A stretch of DNA of 64,000 nt from Anagrus nilaparvatae (taxonomy: Eukaryota > Arthropoda > Insecta > Hymenoptera > Mymaridae). The stretch spans positions 3,499,501 through 3,563,500 of the forward strand of contig JAKSXM010000288.1 in NCBI GenBank assembly GCA_022575985.1, in the 5' to 3' direction. The notes below the pieces were generated by a model that searched no databases, was not told the DNA's origin, and worked only from the letters and a program-made list of their open reading frames with translations. The translations under genes were made by a program, and so were the position numbers. Of the stretch, positions 1-13,000 are shown one piece after another; positions within the stretch are counted from its first letter, which is position 1, and each line of letters opens with the position of its first letter.

Positions 1-1044
1 TTTAATCTATATGTAAATTCGGTAACCTAATTGCATTTTTAAATATTAATTGCTTATTTTAGAAATATATAATCACCGATCGATTATCCAAAATAAATTA
101 ATCGCTATAATTTTATTTGTTTATAGCTACCAAATTTAATAAAGTTAAATTTGACATAATAATAAATAGATAAAAATTTTTTTTTGAATTATATACAATT
201 AATAAATGTACGCTTTTTCTCATTTTTTTTCCATCAAAAAAATTCATATATATATATATAAATACATATACCTATACATATATATATATATATACATGTA
301 ACTTTTTTATACAAGTGCATATTTATTATTTTATTAAATATATATATCTATATATACACATTTGTATTTATTAAATTAATGTATATAAATCGAAATTTGT
401 CGATAAATAATATAACTTACTATATACACTTTTATTTTTTGTATTAATATGTAAAGAAAAATTGTAGAAGCCACTTTTATTTAACAACTAAGCACGAAAG
501 ACTAGGCCTCCGGTCTTTCAATAAAAATATAAAATCCTGCAAATCGTATTAAATTTTTGATTTGCAGTTACTATATAATTATTAATTACTATATCTTTTT
601 CACATATACACACGCGCACATTCTCTCTCTCTTACATTTTTTTTTAAATTTACACTTTGTGTATAATTTTTTTTAAAATGAGTGTTAATTATTAATAGTA
701 TACAATAAATTTTTAATTACAGTCGTTATACACATTTATATCATCCTTAAACTTCTATAAGGAAGAGTGAGAAGAGTCATTTTATTTAACAGAATATTTA
801 TAAATAAATAGTTGTGTCAAGAACTCTGTGCATCCTGTTTAATTTAATATAAAATTATCTAAACTGCTTAAAAAGGCAGAAGATATTTAAATTTGGACTG
901 CATGCTCATATTCTAACAACAAATAAAATTTTTTTTATTTTTATTAGATCATAAGAATAAAGTAATTTTTGTTACTTTTTGTTAATGATCTAAATAAATG
1001 CCATTTAATGGGAATGTTTCGTTGTGTGCATTATTATTTAACAG
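1..1044 (-). other. Probable 3' UTR and flank of spi
   Basis: No coding potential is seen. On the minus strand AATAAA hexamers occur, for example at 786-781, usable as poly(A) signals. The string TTAAATAA recurs just after the stop codon, near 786 and near 480. Two short hairpins stand out at 496-520 (GAAAGAC/GTCTTTC) and 533-568 (CTGCAAATC/GATTTGCAG). AT microsatellite runs occupy about 245-300. Confidence 0.45.
245..300. repeat. AT microsatellite
   Basis: Two runs of (AT)n are separated by a short interruption (aatacatatacctatac). Confidence 0.85.
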
Positions 1045-4000
1045 CTAAAGAGATGGTCGCTTATTGAAAGTTTCATTAACCGATGTCATCCTTGTTGTCT
1101 CTAATGGATAATTATTCCAACTTGACATTTTTGTTTGTTCTATCGATGGCATAGTCATCTGAAATAAAAACGAAATTTTCTTAATACAAGGGTACACATT
1201 TTTTTTCTTTATCTTATCTTAAAGTCAATTTAAGGGGTTAATGGACTTTATTGTTAATGTATAAATCAGAGCTCATTGGTAGATTCAAGGTGATTTAAAA
1301 TGACTCATACACAATTACATAGGTAATTGCTTATCAAATATATTTTATATTTAACTTAAAAAAGAAATATATTTATGATTAATCAATTAAAAAAAGAAAA
1401 AAAATGTTTAGTATGGGTCAGAAAGATAGTTTAATATTTTTTTAAATAAAAAATCTTTTTACCATATTATCTGGATTTTTCGTCATGAATATCATAAGCG
1501 ACCTATTACGACCACAGAAAGGCCTGAGTTCTGGATCTCGACATGGCGAGTCAACTACATCTTGAACACCGCTAAAAAAAAGAAAAAATTATTTTTGTTA
1601 ACTTTGTAAAATAATTTTTTTTTTATTTTAATATAATTTTCTTTTTTTCTTCAATACCTTAAACGCAATTCCTTTTGCTTTCTTTTGCAATGAATGTAAA
1701 TCGATATGAAAGTGATGACAGCAAGGAAAACAGCTATCGTTACTGCACCAGCAATACTTGCTGTTTCCAACATGACGCGTTGTCGTGAAGCTGCATAAAA
1801 AAATTAGAAAATGAGCATGTTTTAAAAAAAGCAGGTGTATTATATAACAAAATATAAAAATTACTCACGCAAATAGGAACCATCAAGATCCTTAAACTCG
1901 CATCTCTGTCCAATGTATCCATTAGAGCATCTGCAAAAAATTGAAAAAAAACGTGTTTTTACATATTTTTTAAAGATAATCTTTTTATAATCTTTTTTAC
2001 TTACAGGCAGTTATATAATAAAGAATCGACAATTTTAACAGTAAAACACGTTGCTCCATTTAAACAGTACCATTCCGCATAATCTGGCGGACATGTATAC
2101 ATGTGGAATGTGATATTAGGCCTTGGCGTTGGCTGTGGCGGCCTAGGTTTTGGTGTTGAACGCGACGAACAGGCATCTGTAAAATTTTTAAAATTTAAAT
2201 TAATTTTTCTTTTTTTTTTTTTTAATAATAAGAATTAAAAAAGTAACAATAAAAAAAAAAGGGAACGGTTGTGGTTTTTTTATTTTTTAATAATACAATG
2301 GCGACAGTGGGGGTAGGTACACTTTTTTTTAAGACATAATATAAGAGCGCATCTGGACAAAAAAATAAATAAAGGCTCCTTTTTTTTCGCTATCTGTCAC
2401 CTGTTGAAATTTGACAATGTCTTTTCTTTAAAAAAAAGGCAAGAATGATACTTATAAAAACTAGTACTTTTTTTACATCATTATTATTGGTACTTATTAG
2501 TAATTTTTCTTCTAAATACCCCAAAAAAATAAACAGGTGGAAAATTTTTTGTGGCTTTTTGTATATGGCATACCTATATATATATTTTTTAAAATAAAGT
2601 ATAATAATTAAAGAAAGCAAAAATAAAAAGAAGAAATTAAATTAAAAAAAAGAATTCTAAGAATTTTTAAAATTCCTATAATTCCGGGCATCTTTCTTAA
2701 TGGAAAAAAGTTGTTAAATCTTCACGCGAGTTTTTGTAATATGTAAATCAGCGGAGTGTGTGTCCCCATATAAGAGATAAGCCGACTCGTTTTATTTAAC
2801 TTTTTTTTTTTTTTTTGAATGTTACAAAAAGGAATCTCGATAAATCTCGTGATAAATACATTATTTCGTTTATATACATAATATAACTGCAGATTAGATA
2901 AAAAATAATAGAAAAATAAAAAAAAAAATGGGCTGTGAGAAAAACTTATACACATGTATGTGCGTAAGTATTGGTGCATGACTAACAATTCAAAATAACG
3001 TTCTCCCACGATTATATTCCCCAGGACGAATGATCGATACAAAAAAATAAAGTATAAAAATATATAAGAGAAAAAGAAAATCCACCCTGTTTGCAAATTG
3101 TCACGTCGTCTAGACATTTATAAATAAAAATAACCTATAAATTTTCATGTTTTTCCAAGAATAGGTATAGTATGTGTATAAGTAAAAATATGTAAACAAT
3201 TTTATAAATACTAACCTGCCATGCCGATAAGTCCCGATGATATAATAAGTAAAGTTGCTAAATACGAATGAATTTTTGGCGTATAATCTTTTGTCGTTGT
3301 TGTGGTTGTGCTTATATTATAATTATTATTACTATGATGATTATTATTATTATTACAACAGCATTTTCGATGCCTTATATTATTTTCTTTTGAATTATTT
3401 TTATGTAATTCATTTTTTCTATTACTAATATTTTCATAATTATTATTAAGGCTCCAATCCATCGGCCTTTTTCTTCTCCTTTTTTCTTCATCATTTTCTG
3501 AACAATTAAGCTCGATTTCTTCTTCCTCTTCGTCTTTCGTGCCTATGAATATCAAACATTTTTCTATTAACAACAATACAACAAATTTTGAAATAATAAA
3601 AATTTTAACTTGAAAAAAAAAACTAAACAAAAAAGAAACTAAATCAAGAAAAAATAAATTTTAGAGGTTATAACTGTGTAGTTAAAGTACTCGCAGTTAT
3701 AATAGGAAGTACATGTTATAGACAATAGCTTTTTTACCTCTGTGTGGGCTGACTGCAAGTTCTGATGTTTCGGGGTCTGTTTCCCCGCTCGTGGCAGCAC
3801 CTGGCCCTGAGCTTCGCCACACGTGCCGTCGCCTCCCTGTAATATGATACATTTATTATTACATATTTATAATAAAGCTATGATGATGAAGAGAATTTTT
3901 GATTATTATATTTTTGAAGAAAAAAATTTTTTTTATAACTTGCATGCTTTTAGCAAAAGTTTAAGTATGTTACAGTTCTTTTTTTTTAATTCTTAATTCT

Positions 4001-7000
4001 ATTATTTTTCTTCAAGAAGCATGTGTGTGTTGTATTATTTGTCTTTTGTGTGGCTAGTTTTAATTTTCGAGGAGATTCTTGGAACTTATGGCATTTTAAA
4101 GATTTGACTAAATTATATGGTATTTTACATGTATATTATTCCCTGATGGCGCTTAATATTTATGTTATTATATTAGTTTGTTATTTACTGTTATAATGAT
4201 TATCTAATCAATGATAGAGCTATGTTATCAGTTTAAGATAAAGAATTCTCGAAAAAAATGTTTTGTTTTTAATTAAATTTAACAATTTTTAGAAAATTGC
4301 TCTAATTTTAAACAGAGAGCACTCCTAAAAAAAACGTTTTAATTTAAAGCATAAATAAAATTTACGCTCTATAGAGGGCGGTCGCCCCTTCGCCCCCTGG
4401 ATTTGCCACTGTTTAATAATATGCTAATAATATAACGAGGGTTCACCTAAAAAATGCCGTTTACTATGTAAAATCAATAAAATTTTAGAAACGACAAGTG
4501 GATAATTAAATAGGTAGTTCCGGAAAATATTTCAAATTAAAAATAAGTATCAAATGTACTTTTAGGATACATTAGTATATTAGTATGTTAGCGAAAAATT
4601 AGTAAATTTTAAATAACAGTTTGGATTCATACATTTACTGATTTTTAAGCGAAAAAATTTGTAAATTCACGAAAAAGAGTCTTGAATTAACGAAAACTAG
4701 CTGTAAATTTACAGAAAATAATAGAGATTTAAAGAATTTTAAAAAAAAATTTCAACAGGGTAAATAATCAAAATTTTAATTGCAAAAAAATAATAATTTT
4801 AAATAGGTAATTAAATTAGAGTTAAAGTACGGTATTAAAAAATTTACATGTACATAGGAATAAAATTACATTGATACGATTTAATTCTTTTTTTTACAGG
4901 TTAAAAATATTTATATATGGAGCATTCTTTAACAAATCAATCAATTTTTTTTCTGCCTAAAATTTATATTTAGCATGAAAAATTCTGTTTTTAGAAGCTT
5001 AACAAAATTTTTTAAAATATAATTGAGATTTCAAAAAAAAAAAAAATAAATAAAAATTAAATTTCAGTTATTGCCAATCAAACTAGCCAAAAAATTTTTC
5101 AAATGAATTTTCGTAAGTAACAATCAAGACAAAAATATTATATTTGACAAAGAATAGCCCATATATAATAAGATTCATAATTAAAATTCAAAAATATGCA
5201 AAAAAATATAAAATTTAGTGTCAATGATCTATATATTATTACTTTTTTAGATAGCGTAACATAACCTATGTTTTTACTGTAATAATTATAATTTTAAATA
5301 TAAGAGGATGTTTAAGACACACCTCCGTAAATTTTATTTTTAAAATTAGCATGTAAATTTTTACAATTTTTTTTTTAATGTCCGGTATCACAAAAAATAT
5401 TGCATGTTTAATACTTCAAACCGTATTTTGGATTCAATTTTTACAACCTTGTTAGACAATATACCTTTTTCAAAATACAATTTTTAATTTAAAACTGGAG
5501 GTGATAAATTTTTTGCCTTATTTTAAAAATTAGAAGCAAAAAATATAGAAAAAAAAAAAGTTAAATTCACGATCTAATGTAAAGCAGTATCAAGCGGTTT
5601 TATAATTCGTTTTGAGTGCGTCAGGAAATTTTTTTAGTCTGTAGCTCAATTATTTTAAAACTTTTAGGTGAAAACAGGAAATTAGCAATATTCAAAATAT
5701 GACATAACAGTGTCGATATAGTTTTTCCTAGTATCAAATTAGAAGAATTGCGCAAAAGCTTATGAACAGTAATTTTGATTTGTTAACAAGAATTGTCTGA
5801 TTGAGGCTTGGAAAAAACTGATACTAAATACTATTATATGACTTTTTTAATAAATAGCTTCATTGCTTGAAAGCAATTTTTCATTAGTGCTATAATTTTC
5901 AAGTATCAGCTTAATTGATTTTGCTGGAAATTTTAAGCGAAATAACCTCACAGTGCGCAACATTTGCTAATATATTATTAAACAACCTTGTAATTTTAAT
6001 TTTAGGATCTAAATCTTTCATTTTTATCATTCCTACGAAATTCCAAATTTTTTAAACAAGAATCATTCTAACATACCAGAAAAAATAAAATATATTTTTA
6101 AAATAAATTCCGTTATCACAAAAAGTAAAAAAAATAAAAAATATTCTCACAATAACCAATTTTTTACCAATTTTAAACTATTATTTCCTCTTTTTTATAT
6201 ATTTTTTTACTTTCCCGTTACAAATATTATTACAATTACACTTTTTTTTGATAACGGTATAATATTTGAAAAAAATTTTTTGAACAAAATTGGCAAACAA
6301 TAATTCATATTTTATCAATTAACATGTGATTTTAGGCGCTAAAAAATTAATTATTCTGACAGTAGAGTAAAAATTTCACTGATTTTGAACTTTTGGCAAG
6401 TTTTCTATTTTTTATTCAATTTTTTGATCTACCAGGGTCTACCGGGGTTTTCAAAGGTAAATTTTCAAAGCTTTTTTCGACCTAAAAAATATTTAAAATT
6501 TCATTAAACCCCAATCGAAAATATTCCAAAATTATATAAAAATATCAATGAAAAAATGAAAAAACGAGCCATATAACAAATAAATAAATAAATACTTCCC
6601 GTACACACAAACGAATAAAACCGGAGCCACATAAGAAGAAAAACGAGATTAAAAATAATGATCTTACAGTCACATACACGTTGTTTTTCATTATTTTAAT
6701 TTAAATTTTATTAAACAAAATCGTATATAATTTATAAATTAAAATTAATTCATAAATTTAGGTCCTCAGTTCCTGTACAAAAAATATTTCTGCTACAATA
6801 TTACGCACTACTGATTTTTTTAATAAAGACTAATTAAACCAAAAAAATTTTTTTACTCTAAAAAAAAAGTATTAGGTTAAATACATTTATAAACTGCAGC
6901 TGTTTTTTACGTACAGCTACCTAAAAAATCCTCCCTTTTCTAGGACGGATGCAGCCGTTTTTATTTTTTTGTTATATAAATTAAAAAGTTTCTAAAATAT

Positions 7001-10000
7001 TTTCTGATTACGGGATACGACACGTCATTCGGTTATAATAACAGCAAGTACGTTCTTGTTTGAAAAAAAATCTCAAATTTTAATAAAACAGCTGCATTTG
7101 AAAAATAAAAATAATATCAACAAGACCTCCTAGTTTTTATTCCAGCCCACCCATCAAAGATCGAATATTAAGATTGCTCATATATTAGAACCCTGCCTTT
7201 TTTGATGACACTTTTTATTACCAAAGGAGTAGATATTACAGATATTTAATATCATAAGTGTGTTTCTTTAATAAAAAAACACACACACTCGAGTGTCATT
7301 TTCTTATTAAAAAAAAAGGATCGATTGATTATTAATCTTGTACTTTAATACTTTGTTGGCTTTTGTTATAAAATGAAGAAGGGGGTAAGAGTAATTTGAT
7401 AGATTGTAATTTTTATGAGTTAATTAAATTTGAAATTTAGAACCTTTTATCCCTGTAATTAAGATATTAAAAGGGTTTTGTAAAGAAAGGTGTATTTATT
7501 ACTTTGAATAAATTAATAAAATTAAAAAATTTAATAGAAAATTAAGAAATCAAATGTCTTATTTATGAAATTGAACCTGTTATTTAGATACTTATCGAGA
7601 TTTTTTTTAAGTGACGAGGTATTATTTTAAATTAAATGGAAAAATTCTTTTATATTAATGATTGATGATTTATGAAAAAAAAAATATTAATTATGTGTGT
7701 TTTAAAATATTGTGATTTTAATATTTCAATTATTGAAATTCTTTTGATTAATCAATTACACTAATAAAATTTACACTTATATGATTGCTAGTCACAAAAT
7801 ATTTAAAAATATGAATAAATACTTTTATTAATATCTTGAAAAAAGCACTTGAGTAACATTCTTTAAATATTATTCAAAAAATTTTATTTAGAAACAACTT
7901 TGACTATCTTTAACAGTATACTGCTTGGTTATCAATAAAAAAATATACTCGTTGAGTTAGTGTATTTTTTTGATTCGTATTATATTTTTGACTCATCCTA
8001 GTATTTTTTATAAATTCACTTTATTTAAAATTAGTCAATTTAGTCTGATTGTAGTTAAACTTTACTTGAAAAAATCATGTGTTATGTATACTATATGAAT
8101 TATGTAACTACTTAATTTGATAGAATATTTTAAATTTATTGACCAAATATAAAGTCAAAATTATTCCATAAGTTAATTAAAATGGAAAATAAAATCAGTT
8201 TTAATATTCAATTTAATTTGATATAATAAAATAGGTGGATAAGTTTAGTGAGTTTTGGTAAAATAAAATTAAAGATTTGGTTTTTTGTAAAATTTTTATA
8301 ATTAAAGCTCCCTGATTTTACTCATGCAGAGAATTTCCGTCAAATACGAATAATAATGTATATCGAAATGACTAATTCACAGCAGGATAAGATGAATTAG
8401 AGGGGGACAAAATAAAAATTATTGACTTTTCCATTAATAAAAGCTTTCGTAAAAGCTTAAAGAAAACCCTAGGATTTGGAAATCGAAGCTATAGTTATAT
8501 TTTTTGAAAAAAGCGTTCAAATTTTATATATACCAATGATCATTCTTAATAAAATCTGCAGCTCGAGTTATAGCATGGAGTTAGGGTAGAGTATAGACTT
8601 TTATACGCATAAATAGTTTACACTAATGCGGTTAAGATATGAAAAGATATAAATTGAGATCATAGGAATTTAAAAAGCTTATTTTTAAAGATTACTGATA
8701 CATGTGTAACTTATAATTAAAATTGATAATTGAAAAATGACGTCTTATTAAATTTTTATTTTTACAATATTTTCTCGCAAATGAAATGACTTATGAGGAT
8801 ATAATATATAAGAAGATCGTAAAAATTACCCAAAAAAGAAATAATTATCTGCAAGGTATATTTAATTATGAATTTTCAAACAGTGAATTATAAAATGTTC
8901 TCACAAGTGAAATGACTTTGCTAAGATATATAATAAGAACAAATTATAACAAAAATACTGTTCAAAAAAACTAATGTCTCAAATAAATAGCATATTTACA
9001 GCTCGTGTCTAGAAAAATAAGGAATGGCCCAAATCAGGGAGCTCTGAAATTACCTTTTGAAGCAATTTGGGACATACTTTATTTATGGACAAAGGCGCCA
9101 TCGGCGCAATATAAAATATTTCTGCGTCTTTTTGGTCGGTGACCAGAAATAGTATATTACGAGCCCGTGTCCAGAAAAGTAAAGATTGGCCCAAATCGCC
9201 AGTAAATTGGCTTCGCCTCGGATGGTAATTTACTGGCGATTTGGGACATTCTTTATTTATGGACTCGTTTATGGACAAGGATCATATACGATTTTTCTTC
9301 GTAAGTGGCGAGAAAACGCGTCTTTTCCGGTCGCGCAGCGGCCGGGAAATACGTGCTTTCTGGCCACTGACAAGAAAAATGATTTTTCTTGTTAGTGTCC
9401 AGAAAGTGCGTGTTTTCTGGCCGCTGCGCTATTCGAAAAAACGCATTTTCTCGACACTGAGCAAGAAAAATTATGTTTTGTCCTTGGCCACAAAAAAGGA
9501 TGCCCCAAATCGCAGTTTACCATCCTCGGCTTCGCCTCGGACGGTAATTTACGTGCGATTTGGGCCATTCTTTACTTTTGTGGCCATGGGTAAAAATATA
9601 CTATTTTTCGCCTGTAATTTATCCTTTTTTAAATAATAATACATAAAACAAATATTTTCATATACATGAACCATACAAAACACGAAATCATTTAAAGTAA
9701 ATCATTTAATCTAATCAACAAAACGTCATGAGGACAAAATTTTCAAAGAGATTATAAATTATACAAATACTTAAATTCGCCCCTAATACCCCAAAAATCA
9801 AACATAAAAAAATTCTTATTAAATAAAAATAAATCAGCCGGCCAAAAATCATTACAGTATAAAAATTACACAATCAAAAAAAAAAAAAATAAATAAAAGA
9901 ATCTTTCCTCTCTTAAAAAAAAAATCTATCAAAAATACACCCTCAACATCCCTCCCTAAATAGACAATTGTTCTGTATTTATAAAACACACTTAAATACT

Positions 10001-13000
10001 AAATAGACCAAAAAAATAAATAAAATAAAAGCCTTAAAGAACCACCTCCTGCTCCTTATTTTGTATATTAAAATCAAAAGAAAAAAAAAACCTCCTACGC
10101 TTCAAGAACGTACTTAAATAAAAAATGTGTACACACTTTTGGCACGAGCCGAATTTTTTTAGCCGTTAGTCGCGTGTGTATTATATGCATAAAAAAAATG
10201 CAGCTGTATTAAAATATTATCCTAAAAAAATATATTATAATAGAAAATGTACCATATTTTACAAAAAAGAAGGTTCATAGCCGTATAAGAAGAAGAAAAA
10301 AAAAATGATTATTATAATACACATCTTGTGTAAATTTACAAGAGCTGCATATTTATTTTTACCTGTTCCTTATGTCGTGTAAGAAATTTAAACTAGACCA
10401 GCTGTTTAATAGGATTATAATTTCAAAATTTCTTTATTTAACAAAATATTTTATCCTTATCATATTATTTGAACATTTTTTTTATCTTAATTAAAGTAAC
10501 AAAAAAAAAATGAGGATATTGTAATAAAATTATACTGTCATTACCCTTGAATAAAGGTGTATAAACTGAAAGATGATCCAAGAGACGCGTGGCTAAATTA
10601 TATATCATTGAACTTGAGTTCACATCTGTCATAGAATTTTTTTTGTTCTTTTTTTTTACGCATATGCATATAAACACTAAAAAAAAGGCCAAAATTTAAT
10701 ACTCTTTGAAAAAAAAAGTATATACTTGTCACTTCCTATATGTTATTATTATATTGAACACGAATAAAAAAGGTGAAATGAAACTCTAATCAACCGGTAC
10801 ATTACACATATTATCGCATCAGAAGCGCTACAAATTACTACCGAAAATATTGATGACGCTTCAATTTACAAAAAAAAAAATTACTACTTAATATTTTACA
10901 TGTGTGGAACTTGTTAATAATTACACACGCGTGAATTTCTGTTTTGGAACGAGGGAGGATAAAAAATTAGGTGGTTTATTTGAAAAAATTTTACCCTTAA
11001 AAATTTTTTGTTTGATCGATAAATTATTTTTTTACTGTTTAGTAAAATTTTGTATTTTTTTTTTTTTTGGCAATATTTGAATTGAATTGAATAAAAAAAA
11101 CTTGTTTTGTTGTAATGATTGTGATCTTTACATTTTTTTACAAAATACAATTTTTTGAGAGATGGATTACAAGCTAATTTAATGTATTTTTTTGGTGATT
11201 AAAATCTATTGAAATTTTATTTTATTTTTTTTACAAAATGTTTTTATTTTATTTAGGTCAAAATTTTGATCGATATACGTAATTTTCAAGCAAATTGTTT
11301 AGTATTGCATCATTTTATTGATAATTTTTATATGAAATTGCATAAGAAACAGTGAATAAGAAATTTTTGTTCCGTTATTTATTTATAAGACAATAAGCGA
11401 CAGTTATGTAATCTAAAAAATTAATTAATTAATATTACTTTCAAAATTAATACAATACAAAAAAACAAAGCCACAAAACTCAAAAATGAAAATTAAAATT
11501 TTTCTCGAAAGTGAAATGCGCTTCTGATACTATATGAATAAAGCTAGTACTTAAAAATTTTATCTAAAAAATAATCCAAACGTTAAAAAACAAATTTAAA
11601 AATTTTTCTCGAAAGTGAAATGTCAATCTAACACTATAAATACGGTCAATATGTAATCATTTTATGTAAATACTACTTATCAAAAAAATAATACAGACGT
11701 TAAAAAATAAGTTTTAGAATTTTTCTCGAAAGTGAAATGTCAATCTAATATCGATCTAATACTATAAATACGGTCTGATACTATTCAACTATAAATGCGG
11801 TCAATATGTAGACATTTTATGTAAATACTACTTATCAAAAAAATAACCCAGACGTTTAAAAATAAATTTAAAAATTTTTCCCGAAAGTGAAATGTCAATC
11901 TAACACTATAAATACGATAAATACGGCTACCGTTATCTAAAAAATAGTTAAAATTATGATTGACACAATCAAATACCATATTTGAACTTGAAAATTTTTA
12001 AATCAGACATCAAATTTAATGTAAAAAAACCCACATGATATTATTTAACCAAGATAATAAATTCATACCCAGTACATAATTTCATTTGATCAGTATCGGT
12101 TATATCGGTTATATATATAATGAATTTTGTGGGAACATGTAATTTAGCAGCTGTATTTACGTTAATTTAATCAGTTATCAATTATCAGAAATTTTTTAAA
12201 AAATAAATCATATTTATTTAAGATTTTTTCTAATATTAAACGCAGAACTATGATCAATAGATTTATTTAAAAACTCAAGGTTTTATTATTACAGATCTAT
12301 TACATTTTCCTTGAAAATTCCTTTAGGTATACAAGAATTTCATTAAAGTTACACATTCGAGCAATTACTTGTTTAGATATTTTTTACCGATCGTATCTTT
12401 TTATATAAAAATTCTATTACTCTGATACATCTTATTTTATACCACATAATAACATTGAATTTTTAAAATATTATCTTAGACACACACACACGTACGTAAA
12501 TTTTTTTATTACACGTGTGGTGATTTTTTATTGACGTAAATTAAAATTATGAAAAGTAAAATTGGTACAGTGATAAATTGTGTTTTTAGAAATGAATTTA
12601 TGTCGTTTGAAATTCAGGAAGCTTAGTTTTATTACTAGATAAATGAACGTAATTTTCCTGTTTATTTTGTAACGAAATTAATGAATTATTTTTTTGAACC
12701 AAATTTGCTAACCAATATTTCATTTTTTGAAAATTTAAGGTTTTAGGCTAATTATGAAGTAGAAATTAAAAACTATTGTCATAATTCGGATGGCAGTCTT
12801 GAGATAACAGAACTTTTTTTAAAAAAATTTGACTTGTAAAACGTACCAAAAGCCTTTCATCAATTTTTCAATACTCCATTCTTAAACCATCTTGTGCATA
12901 AAAATAAATTTCATAGCATAAAAGAAAAAAAAATATTCTCCCTGATGACGTAAATGGAAGAAACGTGTATTTACTTTAAATACAATTTGTACACAGAATT

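Noticed and set aside
2722..3117. Open frame of 131 codons on the minus strand
   Set aside because: It lies wholly inside a spi intron, is Phe/Tyr/Lys low-complexity and has no splice-compatible role.
3543..3630. N-terminal extension of the open frame over spi exon 3 (MFSFFFQVKIF and onward)
   Set aside because: A good acceptor at 3543 and phase continuity with the upstream exon show this to be intron; the hydrophobic look comes from T-rich DNA.
9186..9636. Overlapping open frames on both strands at 9.0-9.6 kb
   Set aside because: They follow from the palindromic, GC-richer MITE; the same translated words appear at the other copies on whichever strand is open.
11490..11945. CRISPR-like repeat array
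   Set aside because: Units are long, diverged and irregularly spaced, and the sequence is eukaryotic intron.
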